From: Anaerolineales bacterium | GTDB taxonomy: Bacteria > Chloroflexota > Anaerolineae > Anaerolineales > Villigracilaceae | DNA length: 35,213 bases | Direction: 5' to 3' | NCBI GenBank assembly: GCA_022865905.1 | Contig: JALHUM010000294.1 | Span: 1-35,213 of the forward strand | Shown: one piece after another, positions 6,695 to 15,335 of the stretch | How the letters are laid out: every line of letters begins with the position of its first letter | How positions within the stretch are numbered: position 1 is the stretch's first letter | Notes under the pieces: model-generated | Seen by the model: only the letters and a program-made list of their open reading frames with translations | The model's database searches: none | Told to the model about the DNA's origin: nothing | Made by a program: the position numbers and the translations under genes

Positions 6695-7672
6695 TTACTT
6701 GACGAGCCGCGCCGGCCCCCCCACAGGCGCGACGAGCACTTTCTGGATCCCGGGAACTGCTCCCAGCAAATCGGCCACGCGCCCCGCTGCGGCCCTTTCC
6801 GTGATCACGTGGACGTTTGGCCCGGCGTCTATGCTGTAGCAGACCGGCAGCCCGCCGAGTCGCCATTCGCGCACCCACCGCATCACGGTCAACGTGGACT
6901 CTTGCCAGTAGAAGAGCGGCGGCGTGGAGGTCATCATCACGGCGTGCATCAGGTTCGAGTCCAGTTCGACGATCCCGGCCAGGGCGTCGAAATCGCGGGA
7001 CAGGAGGGCGCGGCGGCAGATGTCCAGGCGGTGGGGCGCATCCGCCACGCGCCCGGCTTGCAGCGGACTGGTATCTGCGAGCGCATGACCCTCGGTCGAG
7101 CCGGTTGTTTTATACTCGGCGCTGACCACGGCGATGCAGTCGGCCAGCTCCCAGTGTTCGGGTGAGGCAATGGACGCGGCGAAGGAATCCTCGTCGCCCG
7201 CGCCCGCCTGCCACTCGACAAAGCCGCCGGGAATGGAACGGCAGGCCGAGCCGGAGCCGCGCCGCGCCAGGCGGGAGAGGGCAGCCGGCTCCAGATCCAG
7301 CCTGGCTGCGATGCTGGCCGCCAGAGCCAAAGCGGCAAAGGCTGAAGCCGAGGAGGCGATCCCGGTCCCGGCAGGGAAGTTGTTTTCGCTCACTACTTCG
7401 GCGCGCCAGTCCATACCTGCCATGTTGCGGACGAGGGCCAGGAAATCGGAAACACGCTGCAATGCCGTTCCCCTCACCGGCAAGCCATTGATAATCAGCG
7501 AGTCTTCTTTGAACCCCTCCCTCCACGCCACTCGTGTGCGCGTGAACAGCCCCTCCAGGTTCATGGAAATGGAGCCGTTGGCGGGCAGGCGCTGGGCAGC
7601 GTCGCGGTTGCCCCAGTATTTGATGAGGGCGATGTTGGCACAAGCGACAGCTGTAGCGGATTGATCAGACAT
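6695..7672 (-). CDS. mvaD: Diphosphomevalonate decarboxylase
   Basis: Catalyses the ATP-dependent decarboxylation of mevalonate 5-diphosphate to isopentenyl diphosphate, the last step of the mevalonate pathway. The 325-residue length fits the family. The N-terminal ANIALIKYWGNRD binds substrate. The GHMP-kinase ATP loop appears as PAGTGIASSASAFAALALA. GSGSACRSIPGGFVEW holds the conserved Ser/Arg that bind the diphosphate, and CYSIDAGPNVHVI carries the catalytic Asp and the AGPN motif. No other mevalonate-pathway gene is in the window. It starts at an ATG with no strong ribosome site and lies back to back with the MarR gene, 116 bp apart. Confidence 0.96.
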   Translation of the reverse strand: MSDQSATAVACANIALIKYWGNRDAAQRLPANGSISMNLEGLFTRTRVAWREGFKEDSLIINGLPVRGTALQRVSDFLALVRNMAGMDWRAEVVSENNFPAGTGIASSASAFAALALAASIAARLDLEPAALSRLARRGSGSACRSIPGGFVEWQAGAGDEDSFAASIASPEHWELADCIAVVSAEYKTTGSTEGHALADTSPLQAGRVADAPHRLDICRRALLSRDFDALAGIVELDSNLMHAVMMTSTPPLFYWQESTLTVMRWVREWRLGGLPVCYSIDAGPNVHVITERAAAGRVADLLGAVPGIQKVLVAPVGGPARLVK

Positions 7673-7727
7673 TTACACAGGTAACCTTTTCATGATCTTC
7701 GAGCGTTAGTTTACCACGATCTTACTC

Positions 7728-7756
7728 TTGACGAATTTCAAAGCAAGCAATATACT
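7728..7756 (+). promoter_or_regulatory. Promoter of the marR-ABC exporter operon
   Basis: TTGACG (7728-7733) and TATACT (7751-7756) are spaced by exactly 17 bp, giving a strong sigma70-type promoter. Transcription would start about 25 bp before the MarR start codon. Confidence 0.7.
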
Positions 7757-7764
7757 TAGGCGCA

Positions 7765-7786
7765 TTTAACTATTTAGAAGGTTAAA
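7765..7786. promoter_or_regulatory. Candidate MarR operator
   Basis: TTTAAC and GTTAAA form an inverted repeat with a 10-bp spacer, between the predicted transcription start and the MarR ATG at 7789. Position and symmetry suit autorepression by the adjacent MarR-family protein. A second imperfect palindrome (8242-8267) lies between marR and the first ABC gene. Binding is inferred. Confidence 0.45.
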
Positions 7787-7788
7787 GT

Positions 7789-8241
7789 ATGCCGCCCTCT
7801 GACCCATTTATCACGACCCTGCACGAGTGGATTGGGATCTTCATGCGCCGTTCAATGCGCAACTTCCTCCATTACTCCAAGGAGAAAGGGTTTTCCATGT
7901 CGCAGATTGGCGCCCTATTCCATCTCCACCGCATGGGTGCCTGCGATGTCTCCGAAATCGGCGACGACCTGGGTGTGACCAACGCGGCCGCCAGCCAGAT
8001 GCTGGAACGCCTGGTTCAGCAGCAAATGATCACACGCTCGGAAGACCCCAACGACCGGCGCGTCAAGCAGATCGTCCTGACCGACAAAGGCCGCCAGGTT
8101 TTGCAGGAGAGCATCCACGCCCACCAGGACTGGTTGGAGGAGCTGGAGCGCGCGCTGTCTCCAGAAGAACAGGACCAGGTGGTAGCAGCTTTGCACATCC
8201 TGATCGAGAAAGCCAGCCAACTCGAAAAACACCCCGACTGA
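7789..8241 (+). CDS. MarR family transcriptional regulator
   Basis: A 150-residue winged helix-turn-helix regulator. The MarR core is clear: KGFSMSQIGALFHLHRMGACDVSEIGDDLGVTNAAASQMLERLVQQQMITRSEDPNDRRVKQIVLTDKGRQVL, with recognition helix NAAASQMLERLV and the wing motif DPNDRRVKQIVLTDKG. MarR proteins usually repress adjacent efflux genes and release DNA on binding a small phenolic or drug ligand. It leads an operon with two ABC exporter genes, 82 bp before the first. A promoter and a TTTAAC/GTTAAA inverted repeat lie directly upstream, which supports autoregulation. Confidence 0.94.
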   Translation: MPPSDPFITTLHEWIGIFMRRSMRNFLHYSKEKGFSMSQIGALFHLHRMGACDVSEIGDDLGVTNAAASQMLERLVQQQMITRSEDPNDRRVKQIVLTDKGRQVLQESIHAHQDWLEELERALSPEEQDQVVAALHILIEKASQLEKHPD

Positions 8242-8267
8242 TAAATCTAATTCTCAGATTAGAATTT
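8242..8267. repeat. Imperfect palindrome between marR and the ABC genes
   Basis: TAAATCTAAT and ATTAGAATTTA flank TCTCAG right after the marR stop codon. It could be a second regulator site or an intercistronic hairpin; nothing decides between these. Confidence 0.35.
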
Positions 8268-8323
8268 ACCTCTCCGCTGTTAGATTGAGCGGAATAGTTC
8301 GTTCGCGAGGAGCAAACGCCACC

Positions 8324-10564
8324 ATGATTCGATTAGTCAAATACCTGAAACCTTATATCCTCTTGATCCTGCTTACCATCGCCCTGCTGTTCGTGCAGGC
8401 CAATGCCGATCTGGCGCTGCCCGACTACCTGTCCCGCATCATCAACAACGGCATCCAGCAGGGCGGTGTGGAAAACGCTGTGCCGAAGGCAATCCGCCAG
8501 AGCGCAATGGACAAGCTTGTCCTCTTTCTGAGCGCGGAGGACAAGGCAGCCGTGTTGGGCGATTACACCCTCGTGGATAGGAACTCGCCCGACTACGACG
8601 AGTATGCTAAGGATTATCCCGCCCTCGCTAATGAACCTGTCTATGTGCTGAATAGCATTGATAAGGCAGAAACCGACAAACTGAACCCGATCATGGGCAA
8701 GGCGCTCCTGGTCGTTTCCTTCATCCAGCAGGTGATGGCGGACCCGGCCAAGGCGGCCGCGCTGGGCCAGGGCATGGGCTTCGACCTGTCCAGGCTGCCT
8801 GCGGGCATGGACCTTTTTAGCATGTTGAGCAAGCTCCCCGCCTCGCAACTAACGATGATAACCGCCGCGATTGACCAGAAGTTCGCTGCGCTGGGCGACA
8901 GGATGATCACCCAAACGGCGGTCGCGGCCGTCAAAGCCGAGTATGACGCCCTGGGCATGGATACCGGCAAGTTGCAAAGCGACTACATCCTGCACGTGGG
9001 CGGCCTGATGCTGCTGGTGACCTTGATTTCCGTTTCCTGTACGGTGACTGTCGGCTTCCTTTCGGCCAGGACAGCCGCCGGGATGGCCCGCGACGTGCGC
9101 AAGAAGGTTTTCACAAAGGTGGAGAGCTTCTCCAGCGCCGAATTCGACCGCTTTTCCACGGCCTCGCTGATCACACGCTCCACCAACGACATAACGCAGA
9201 TCCAAATGGTCGTCATCATGATCATGCGCATGGTCTTCTATGCGCCCATCATCGGGGTCGGCGGCATCATCCGCGCGCTGGGCAAGGACACCTCCATGTG
9301 GTGGATCATCGCGGTGGCAGTTGGAGTGCTGTTGACGCTGATCCTGATCGTGTTTTCGATTGCACTGCCCAAGTTCAGGAGCATACAGAACCTGATTGAC
9401 CGGCTCAACCTGGTGATGCGCGAAAACCTGTCCGGCATGATGGTCATCCGCGCCTTCAACCGGCAGGCATTCGAGTTGGAGCGCTTCGACAAGGCCAACG
9501 TGGACCTGACGGCCGTCATGCTGTTCATCAACCGCATCATGGTCATCATGATGCCGCTGATGATGCTCATCATGAACGGCATATCCATATTGATCATCTG
9601 GATCGGCGCGCACCAGGTCGCCCTGTCGAACATGCAGGTCGGCGACATGATGGCGTTCTTGCAGTACGCCATGCAGATCGTTTTTGCCTTCCTCATGCTT
9701 TCGATGATGTTCCTCATCTTGCCGCGCGCTTCGGTGTCCGCCGGCCGCGTCGCTGACGTGCTGGAGACCAAGCCGGCGATCCAGGACCCGCAAGTCCCGC
9801 AGCGGTTCGGCGACCCGTTCAAGGGTACGGTCGAGTTCCGCAACGTATCGTTCTGTTATCCGGGCGCGGAAGAGGATGTGCTGCACGACATCAGCTTTAC
9901 CGCCAGGCCCGGCCAGACCACAGCCTTCATCGGCTCCACCGGTTCGGGCAAATCCACCGTCGTCAACCTGATCCCGCGCTTTTACGATGTCACCGGCGGC
10001 TCGATCCTCCTGGATGGCGTGGACATCCGCCAGGTCACGCAGCACGACCTGCGGGACAAGATCGGCTACATCCCGCAAAAGGGCATGCTGTTCTCCGGCA
10101 CGATCGGGAGCAACCTGCTGTATGCCGACGAAAATGCCAGCGAGGAGGCGCTGAATGAAGCCGCCGAAATCGCCCAGGCGACCGAGTTCATCTCTGCCAA
10201 TCCGGAGGGATTCGCGGCCGAGATTTCCCAAGGCGGGACGAACGTCTCCGGCGGCGAGAAGCAGCGGCTTTCGATTGCGCGCGCCCTGGTCAAGAAGCCG
10301 CCCATCTACATCTTCGACGACAGCTTTTCTTCTGTAGACTTCAAGACCGACGCGGCCTTGCGCAAGGCGCTCAAGGAGAAAACCGCTGCAAGCACCCTGT
10401 TGATCGTGACCCAGCGCGTTTCGACCATCAAAAACGCCGAGCAGATCATCGTGCTGGAGGAGGGCAGGGTCATTGGCAAGGGCACGCACCGTGCACTGAT
10501 GGAAGATTGCGAGACCTATCGGGAGATTGCCTTATCGCAGCTAAACAAGGAGGAACTGGCATGA
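8324..10564 (+). CDS. Heterodimeric ABC exporter, subunit with degenerate ATP site and large extracytoplasmic domain
   Basis: A 746-residue half-transporter (MdlA/BmrC-like) fusing a six-helix membrane domain to an ATPase domain. The first membrane helix (residues ~11-26) is followed by an unusual ~190-residue extracytoplasmic segment before helix 2 (~230). The ATPase part has Walker A GSTGSGKST (~535), signature VSGGEKQRLS (~640), and Walker B IYIFDDSFSSVD (~660), where Asp replaces the catalytic Glu. The switch region reads VTQRVST, with Gln for His. These changes mark the non-hydrolysing member of a heterodimer. The start at 8324 follows GAGGAG and matches the family N-terminus; a TTG at 8285 is less likely. 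The stop overlaps the next start (ATGA). It probably exports drugs or lipophilic compounds. Confidence 0.94.
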   Translation: MIRLVKYLKPYILLILLTIALLFVQANADLALPDYLSRIINNGIQQGGVENAVPKAIRQSAMDKLVLFLSAEDKAAVLGDYTLVDRNSPDYDEYAKDYPALANEPVYVLNSIDKAETDKLNPIMGKALLVVSFIQQVMADPAKAAALGQGMGFDLSRLPAGMDLFSMLSKLPASQLTMITAAIDQKFAALGDRMITQTAVAAVKAEYDALGMDTGKLQSDYILHVGGLMLLVTLISVSCTVTVGFLSARTAAGMARDVRKKVFTKVESFSSAEFDRFSTASLITRSTNDITQIQMVVIMIMRMVFYAPIIGVGGIIRALGKDTSMWWIIAVAVGVLLTLILIVFSIALPKFRSIQNLIDRLNLVMRENLSGMMVIRAFNRQAFELERFDKANVDLTAVMLFINRIMVIMMPLMMLIMNGISILIIWIGAHQVALSNMQVGDMMAFLQYAMQIVFAFLMLSMMFLILPRASVSAGRVADVLETKPAIQDPQVPQRFGDPFKGTVEFRNVSFCYPGAEEDVLHDISFTARPGQTTAFIGSTGSGKSTVVNLIPRFYDVTGGSILLDGVDIRQVTQHDLRDKIGYIPQKGMLFSGTIGSNLLYADENASEEALNEAAEIAQATEFISANPEGFAAEISQGGTNVSGGEKQRLSIARALVKKPPIYIFDDSFSSVDFKTDAALRKALKEKTAASTLLIVTQRVSTIKNAEQIIVLEEGRVIGKGTHRALMEDCETYREIALSQLNKEELA

Positions 10565-12462
10565 GCGCGCAAGATAGAAACACAACTTTTGGTCGCGGCC
10601 CGGTGGGTGGCCGTGGCCCAATGGGCGGGCACGGCCCGATGGGACGCGGCGGCCCGATGGCGATGATGAAGGGTGAAAAAGCCCACGATTTCAAGGGCAC
10701 CATGCTCAAGCTGATCAAATACCTCGGCGCGTACCGGGTACCGATCGTAGTCGTGATGCTTGTCGCTGCAGCGTCCACGCTGTTCACCATCGTCGGCCCA
10801 AAGATCCTGGGCAAGGCCACCACCAGACTGTTCGAAGGCGTGATGAGCATGATCGCCGGTACCGGTTCGATTGATTTTGGCTACATCGGCCAAATCCTCC
10901 TGATCACCGGCGGCCTGTACCTCCTTTCGGCAGCATTGAGTTACCTCCAGGGTTGGATCATGACCGGCGTATCCATGGATATCACCTACCGCTTCCGCAA
11001 GGACATATCCGAAAAGATCAACCGGATGCCGCTCAAATACTTCGACGGCACCAACCACGGCGAGATCCTCTCCCGCGTCACCAACGACGTGGACACGGTC
11101 AGCCAGACCCTCAGCCAGAGCCTCACCCAGATCATCACCTCGGTGACGAGCGTGGTCGGCGTGCTGATCATGATGTTCACCATCAACTGGTTGATGACCC
11201 TGGCGGCTTTGTTGATCGTCCCGCTTTCGATGGTCATCATCGGCCTGGTGGTCAACCAATCCCAAAAATACTTCAAGCAGCAGCAGGATTACCTGGGCCA
11301 CATCAACGGGCATGTAGAGGAAATGTTCGGCGGCCACATCGTGATGAAGGCCTTCAACGGCGAGGAAAAGAGCGTCGCAAAGTTCGACAGTTACAACAAC
11401 ACTCTCTACGAGTCGGCTTGGAAATCTCAGTTCCTCTCCGGCATGATGTTCCCCGTCATGAACTTCATCGGCAACCTGGGTTACGTTGCGGTGTGCATCC
11501 TCGGCGGCTGGCTGGCGATCAAGAAAGCCATCACCGTCGGCGACATCCAGGCGTTCATCCAGTATGTCCGCTCGTTCACGCAACCGATCATGCAGATCGC
11601 CAACATCTCGAACATCCTCCAGCAGACCGCCGCGGCCGCCGAGCGCGTGTTCGAATTCTTGAATGTGGCGGAGGAAGTTCCCGAAACAGAAAGTCCCATC
11701 GAGTTAGCCATGGTGGACGGCCGCGTGGAGTTCAAGGATGTTCACTTCGGTTACAGCCCGGACAAGATCATCATCAATGACTTCTGCGCGGCTGTCGCGC
11801 CTGGCCAGAAAATTGCCATCGTCGGTCCGACCGGCGCGGGCAAGACCACCATGGTCAAGCTGCTGATGCGCTTCTATGACGTAAACAGCGGCGCGATCCA
11901 GGTGGACGGCCACGACATCCGCGATTTCACCCGCTTCGACCTGCGCAAGCTGTTCGGCATGGTCTTGCAGGATACCTGGCTCTACAACGGTACCATCATG
12001 GAAAATATCCGCTATGGCCGCCCCGATGCGACCGACGAAGAGGTCGTCGCCGCAGCCAGGGCCGCTCACGTGGATCACTTCGTCCGTACTTTACCGGAAG
12101 GCTACCATCTAGTGCTCAACGAGGAAACCACCAACATATCCCAAGGCCAGATGCAGCTCATGACCATCGCCCGCGCCATCCTGGCTGACCCCAAGATGCT
12201 CATCTTGGACGAAGCCACCAGTTCCGTGGATACCCGCACTGAAATCCTGATCCAGAAAGCCATGGATAACCTGTTGAAAGGTCGCACCAGCTTTATCATC
12301 GCCCACCGCCTGTCCACGATCCGCAATGCAGACTGGATTTTGGTGATGAACAACGGTGATATCGTGGAGCAAGGTAAACATGAGGAACTGCTGGCTCACA
12401 ACGGTTTCTATGCCGAGTTGTACAACAGCCAGTTCGAGAATGCGCAAATGGCGGCTGCGTAG
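10561..12462 (+). CDS. Heterodimeric ABC exporter, catalytic subunit
   Basis: A 633-residue half-transporter (MdlB/BmrD-like). Residues ~10-35 are a Gly/Pro/Met/Arg-rich tail with repeated GRGPMGG-like units, followed by a six-helix exporter domain (~55-350). The ATPase domain has Walker A GPTGAGKTT (~421), Walker B LILDEATSSVD with the catalytic Glu (~547), and switch His in IIAHRLST (~580). The signature is the variant ISQGQMQL instead of LSGGQ, the usual pairing in heterodimers where the partner carries the consensus signature. The start codon overlaps the stop of the preceding gene and is preceded by AGGAGG. It is expected to work as a complex with the 8324 product under MarR control. Confidence 0.95.
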   Translation: MSAQDRNTTFGRGPVGGRGPMGGHGPMGRGGPMAMMKGEKAHDFKGTMLKLIKYLGAYRVPIVVVMLVAAASTLFTIVGPKILGKATTRLFEGVMSMIAGTGSIDFGYIGQILLITGGLYLLSAALSYLQGWIMTGVSMDITYRFRKDISEKINRMPLKYFDGTNHGEILSRVTNDVDTVSQTLSQSLTQIITSVTSVVGVLIMMFTINWLMTLAALLIVPLSMVIIGLVVNQSQKYFKQQQDYLGHINGHVEEMFGGHIVMKAFNGEEKSVAKFDSYNNTLYESAWKSQFLSGMMFPVMNFIGNLGYVAVCILGGWLAIKKAITVGDIQAFIQYVRSFTQPIMQIANISNILQQTAAAAERVFEFLNVAEEVPETESPIELAMVDGRVEFKDVHFGYSPDKIIINDFCAAVAPGQKIAIVGPTGAGKTTMVKLLMRFYDVNSGAIQVDGHDIRDFTRFDLRKLFGMVLQDTWLYNGTIMENIRYGRPDATDEEVVAAARAAHVDHFVRTLPEGYHLVLNEETTNISQGQMQLMTIARAILADPKMLILDEATSSVDTRTEILIQKAMDNLLKGRTSFIIAHRLSTIRNADWILVMNNGDIVEQGKHEELLAHNGFYAELYNSQFENAQMAAA

Positions 12463-12552
12463 GCGCGACGATTCGCTATCTTGCAGTCTTTTTCTTTCGA
12501 TCTTTCATAAGGAAAATACTGCCGGGTTGTCCACTCGGACACCGCCTTCAAA

Positions 12553-13448
12553 TCAGGGAGCGTCCAGGGTGCTTTCGCCGTACGTCAGCACATAAAGACT
12601 GCGCGGCCGTTCACACCGTCCCGGTGTCCTTGCGGGAGCCGCCCGGTCGAAAAGAAAATCGGTGACCAAGTAGCCAGCTGCAAAGACCGTCTCGAAAACC
12701 TCACGGGCATAAAAACGCCAATCGCGCGCCATAGAGAGGTCAGCCTCTTTCAACGCCAGGAAGTCAACCGGGATCTCGACCAATAGCAGCCGTCCGCCCA
12801 GGATGGGATTATCCTCGGGGGGACGCAGCCAGCCCGCAGGGTCCGGAACGGCGGCGCTCAGGGAAACATCCGCAGCCAGGAAATGATCAGAGCGAGGGCC
12901 GGCCGCCGGCGACGGCTGAGTCTGTGTTCCACCCGACGTGTGTTCACCCACCAGTCCACCTGGAAACGGTCGGAGGGCAGGCCAACGTTCAGGCCATCGC
13001 GCATGTCGCCGTATTCGGAGCGGCGATAGGTGTTGCAGACCGCCCCGAGCTTGGCGATGTTGAGGTGGGCGTTGCGGCTGAGCAGGGGATCGTACGTCCA
13101 GGTGATGAGGTCGAGGCCCTGATGGCGCACCATCTGCCATTGGGCGCGCTTGAGGCCGAAGCCGAGGCCGGAATCACGCCATTCGGGGTGGACGGCCAGG
13201 ATGTGCGAACAGTGCTTGAGGCGTGGCCCATCCGGCGTGGAATAGAAGCCGGGAAAACCCCAGGCCGCGCCGACCAATTTCTCGTTGACGAACGCGCCCA
13301 GTAGCAGACCACCGTTGTGCACCACGGCCAGCAGGGCATGGGCGGGGATAACCTCCGTCTCGGATCCAGGCCAGACCAGGCGTTGAAGCTCCTGGACGGA
13401 GTCCATCTCCTCAGGGGTTTCGATCAAGCGGATGATCCACTCAGGCAT
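12553..13448 (-). pseudogene. GNAT-superfamily acetyltransferase-like gene, frameshifted
   Basis: The first part (ATG at 13448 to about 12895) encodes a GNAT-like protein of the COG3375 type. It begins MPEWIIRLIETPEEMDSVQELQ and contains AVHPEWRDSGLGFGLKRAQW as the acetyl-CoA loop and LITWTYDPLLSRNAHLN. That frame stops at 12858. The expected C-terminal part continues in a different frame to a stop at 12553, with LLLVEIPVDFLALK, ARDWRFYAREVFETVFAAGY and RPRSLYVLTYGE. The frame change must fall near 12885-12900, a GC-rich stretch of GGCCGGC repeats. The full protein would have ~298 residues. It starts 8 bp inside the end of the upstream SDR gene, so they form an operon. Either a true frameshift mutation or a sequencing or assembly error explains it. 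Confidence 0.8.
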
Positions 13449-14379
13449 GGCGGATGAAGAGCGAGCGGAGGAATTCGCGATACCAGTTGACGCCGCGCAG
13501 GTAGTCAATGTGCGTGGCGAAGCGCGCCGGCATCAGCCCAAAGATGCGCTGGACAGTATCCACTGCGCAGGTGCGGTTGACGGCCAGGTAGTCCATCCAA
13601 AAGACAGAAGCGGGGAAATGCGGGAAAGCCATTTCGAGAATGACGGTCAGGGCGCGCATGTAGGGATTCGGCCAGGCCCTCAAGGCGCGGCGCTTCTTGA
13701 TCACGTCCATGACAAGCTCAGTGATCTGGCTCAAGCTGAAGTACTCGCCCCCGCCGACCTCGAAGGTTTGATTGATCGTGTCAGGCATGTCCAGCGCCCA
13801 GATCAAACAGGTGACCATATCCTCGACCCACAGCGGCTGGAGCAGGGTCTTGCCGCGACCCGGCAGAGGCAGGAAGCCCGGCGCGAGGGCCAACAGCATG
13901 GCCAGGCCGGTGGTGAAGTTATCCTGCGGGCCAAAGAGGATCGAGGCGCGCAGAATGGTGTGGGGTACGCCACTCTGGCGGATGGACTCCTCGGCAATGC
14001 CCTTGGCTTTGAGCACGGGGAAGGCCGAGGCGCGGTCGGCATCCAGGTGGCTGAGGTAGAACAGGCGCTGGATCCTGGCGTCGGCGGCAGCACGCACCAG
14101 GTTGCGCGTGCCTTCGATATCCACGGCCATCAGGTTGGCGCGCCCGCCCTGCCCCTCGCCACCCGCCATGTGATAGACCACGTCCACGCCGTGCATGGCG
14201 GCGCGCAGACCGCGTTCGTCGTTCAGGCTGGCGACCGCCACTTCCACCGGCACTTTCAGCGGCAGGTTGGGCGTGCGCGGCGAGGGGCGCAGGAGTATGC
14301 GCACCTGATGCCCCGACTCTGCGAGATGACGTACCAGGGCGCGGCCAATGAAGCCGGTTCCACCCGTGACAAGGATCAT
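13441..14379 (-). CDS. Atypical SDR NAD(P)-binding protein (NDUFA9/epimerase-like)
   Basis: A 312-residue extended-type short-chain dehydrogenase relative. The nucleotide-binding motif VTGGTGFIG is at residues 4-12, followed by HMAGGEGQGG and NLMAVDIEGTRNLVRAA. The position of the catalytic Tyr-xxx-Lys is not filled by a canonical pair (LSHLDADRASAFPVLKAKG instead). This places it with atypical SDRs such as the complex I NDUFA9-like group, which bind NADPH without classical dehydrogenase activity. Residues ~180-310 form the substrate-side domain (LWVEDMVTCLIWAL, FEVGGGEYFSLSQI). Its stop overlaps the start of the frameshifted GNAT gene by 8 bp. The exact role is unknown. Confidence 0.88.
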   Translation of the reverse strand: MILVTGGTGFIGRALVRHLAESGHQVRILLRPSPRTPNLPLKVPVEVAVASLNDERGLRAAMHGVDVVYHMAGGEGQGGRANLMAVDIEGTRNLVRAAADARIQRLFYLSHLDADRASAFPVLKAKGIAEESIRQSGVPHTILRASILFGPQDNFTTGLAMLLALAPGFLPLPGRGKTLLQPLWVEDMVTCLIWALDMPDTINQTFEVGGGEYFSLSQITELVMDVIKKRRALRAWPNPYMRALTVILEMAFPHFPASVFWMDYLAVNRTCAVDTVQRIFGLMPARFATHIDYLRGVNWYREFLRSLFIRHA

Positions 14380-14511
14380 GGGCCAGATTATAGCAGAGAC
14401 TCATCCTGGGCCGCCTGCCCCGCGTCTTATTTGGAACACGCCTTCCATGTGCCGCCTTCGTTGCCGCAATGCCCAGAATTCGGAGATCTGCGATTATAAC
14501 CACAGATGAAA

Positions 14512-14579
14512 ACAGATAAACGCAGATAGGATTCGGGCGGCAGGTAGTTGGACTTGCTGCCCGGCTTTTGGTCTTGCCC
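14512..14579. repeat. Direct repeat, left copy, flanking the toxin-antitoxin pair
   Basis: ACAGATAAACGCAGATAGG, then ATTCGGGCGGCAG, a loop, and GCTGCCCGGCTTTTGGTCTTGCCC. The same order of blocks recurs at 15270-15335. The final TTGCCC serves as a -35 element for the downstream gene pair. Confidence 0.65.
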
Positions 14580-14602
14580 GTCGCTTCGTTTTGATGTATA
14601 TA
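14574..14602 (+). promoter_or_regulatory. Promoter of the DUF4258/YgiT-type pair
   Basis: TTGCCC (14574-14579) and TATATA (14597-14602) lie 17 bp apart, about 28 bp before the GTG start of the first gene. The -35 is supplied by the end of the direct repeat. Confidence 0.6.
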
Positions 14603-14630
14603 TAGACTATCTCAGGAATGGAGCCATCTT

Positions 14631-14912
14631 GTGTTTGAGCGAATCCTTATCCGAATGCGTGAAAAAGTTCGCACACGCCGTTACGTGATGACTTTACACG
14701 CAGATGAAGAAATGGATGAAGATGGATTGACAATTTTTGATGTCGAAAGCGTGATTTTTTCGGGTAAGGTTGTTGAACGCCAGAAAGACCATGCAACTGG
14801 CGAATGGAAATACCTGGTCAAGGGTGAGACCTTGTCCGGCAATTCCGAAATCGTTGTTACAAAGATTAGCCCAACTGGAAAACTGGTATTCCTGACCGTG
14901 TATCGTGAATAA
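14631..14912 (+). CDS. DUF4258 domain protein, probable toxin of a type II TA pair
   Basis: A 93-residue protein. LRPxH-like features of DUF4258 are seen: RRYVMTLHADEEMDEDGLTIFDVESVIFSGKVVERQKDHA, followed by KYLVKGETLSGNSEIVVTKISPTGKLVFLTVYRE. DUF4258 proteins share a small RelE/MqsR-like alpha-beta fold and are commonly encoded before a zinc-finger antitoxin, so an mRNA interferase role is likely. It starts at GTG (14631), with GGAG about nine bases upstream; an internal ATG at residue 9 is possible. The antitoxin-like gene starts 9 bp after its stop. The toxin-first order resembles mqsRA. Confidence 0.85.
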   Translation: MFERILIRMREKVRTRRYVMTLHADEEMDEDGLTIFDVESVIFSGKVVERQKDHATGEWKYLVKGETLSGNSEIVVTKISPTGKLVFLTVYRE

Positions 14913-14921
14913 GGAGAGACT

Positions 14922-15161
14922 ATGATTTGCGACATTTGCGGCAAAAATGGAGTTGAAATCCACTACATGACGCGCAGTTATGGCAAGGGCGCGAATTTGC
15001 TCATTATCGAAAATGTACCGATCGTATCCTGCCCAGAATGCGGTGAGAGTTATCTCACCGCTGAAACCCTACACGAAATCGAGCGCATCAAACTGCATCG
15101 CAAAAACCTGGCAAAGCCGCGCAGTGTGGCGGTAGCAGAGTTTGTACAGGCGCAGGTATGA
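14922..15161 (+). CDS. YgiT-type zinc-finger protein, probable antitoxin
   Basis: A 79-residue protein with two Cys pairs, CDIC at residues 3-6 and CPEC near 37-40 (IVSCPECGESYLT), that form the zinc-binding N-terminal domain of MqsA/YgiT. The C-terminal helix-turn-helix of full MqsA is absent; only TLHEIERIKLHRKNLAKPRSVAVAEF follows. In MqsA the zinc domain binds the toxin and the HTH binds DNA, so this short form may neutralise without strong autorepression. It is preceded by AAGGAGAG and 9 bp after the DUF4258 gene. A possible 32-codon ORF (15158-15256) overlaps its stop by 4 bp but has no recognisable content. Confidence 0.88.
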   Translation: MICDICGKNGVEIHYMTRSYGKGANLLIIENVPIVSCPECGESYLTAETLHEIERIKLHRKNLAKPRSVAVAEFVQAQV

Positions 15162-15269
15162 CAAATGTGCTTTCTCTTGAGGGCAAGATGATGCCTGGCG
15201 ACAAGGGCGTGCTACTAACGAAGGCGGTGGTGGTGAGCAGATTCCCGAAGTTGTAGTCAGCGGATAGGA

Positions 15270-15335
15270 AGCGGATAAACGGAGAAAATGGATTCTGGCG
15301 GCAGTTGCACTGCCGCCTGTTTTTTGTGCTTGCCA
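15270..15335. repeat. Direct repeat, right copy, flanking the toxin-antitoxin pair
   Basis: Blocks AGCGGATAAACGGAGA, GGATTCTGGCGGCAG, TGCCGCC and TTTTTTGTGCTTGCC match the left copy at 14512-14579 in the same order. The two copies enclose a segment of about 760 bp holding only the TA pair. Confidence 0.65.
15297..15325 (+). terminator. Rho-independent terminator after the TA pair
   Basis: GGCGGCAG-TTGCA-CTGCCGCC followed by TGTTTTTTG: an 8-bp perfect stem, 5-base loop and T-run. It is embedded in the right direct repeat. Confidence 0.8.

Noticed and set aside
6504-6878. Minus-strand open frame of 124 codons overlapping the mvaD end
   Set aside because: It overlaps mvaD in another frame and runs into repeat-like DNA; no domain.
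8849-10489. Long minus-strand open frame (546 codons) opposite the first ABC gene
   Set aside because: It is His/Asp-rich antisense shadow of a strongly supported ABC exporter; codon bias leaves the opposite strand open.
13432-14499. Plus-strand open frame of 355 codons
   Set aside because: Shadow of the SDR gene on the opposite strand; its composition is typical of antisense translation.
15158-15256. 32-codon ORF overlapping the antitoxin stop by ATGA
   Set aside because: The overlap suggests coupling, but the peptide shows no family features and lies just before the direct repeat; not enough evidence to call it.
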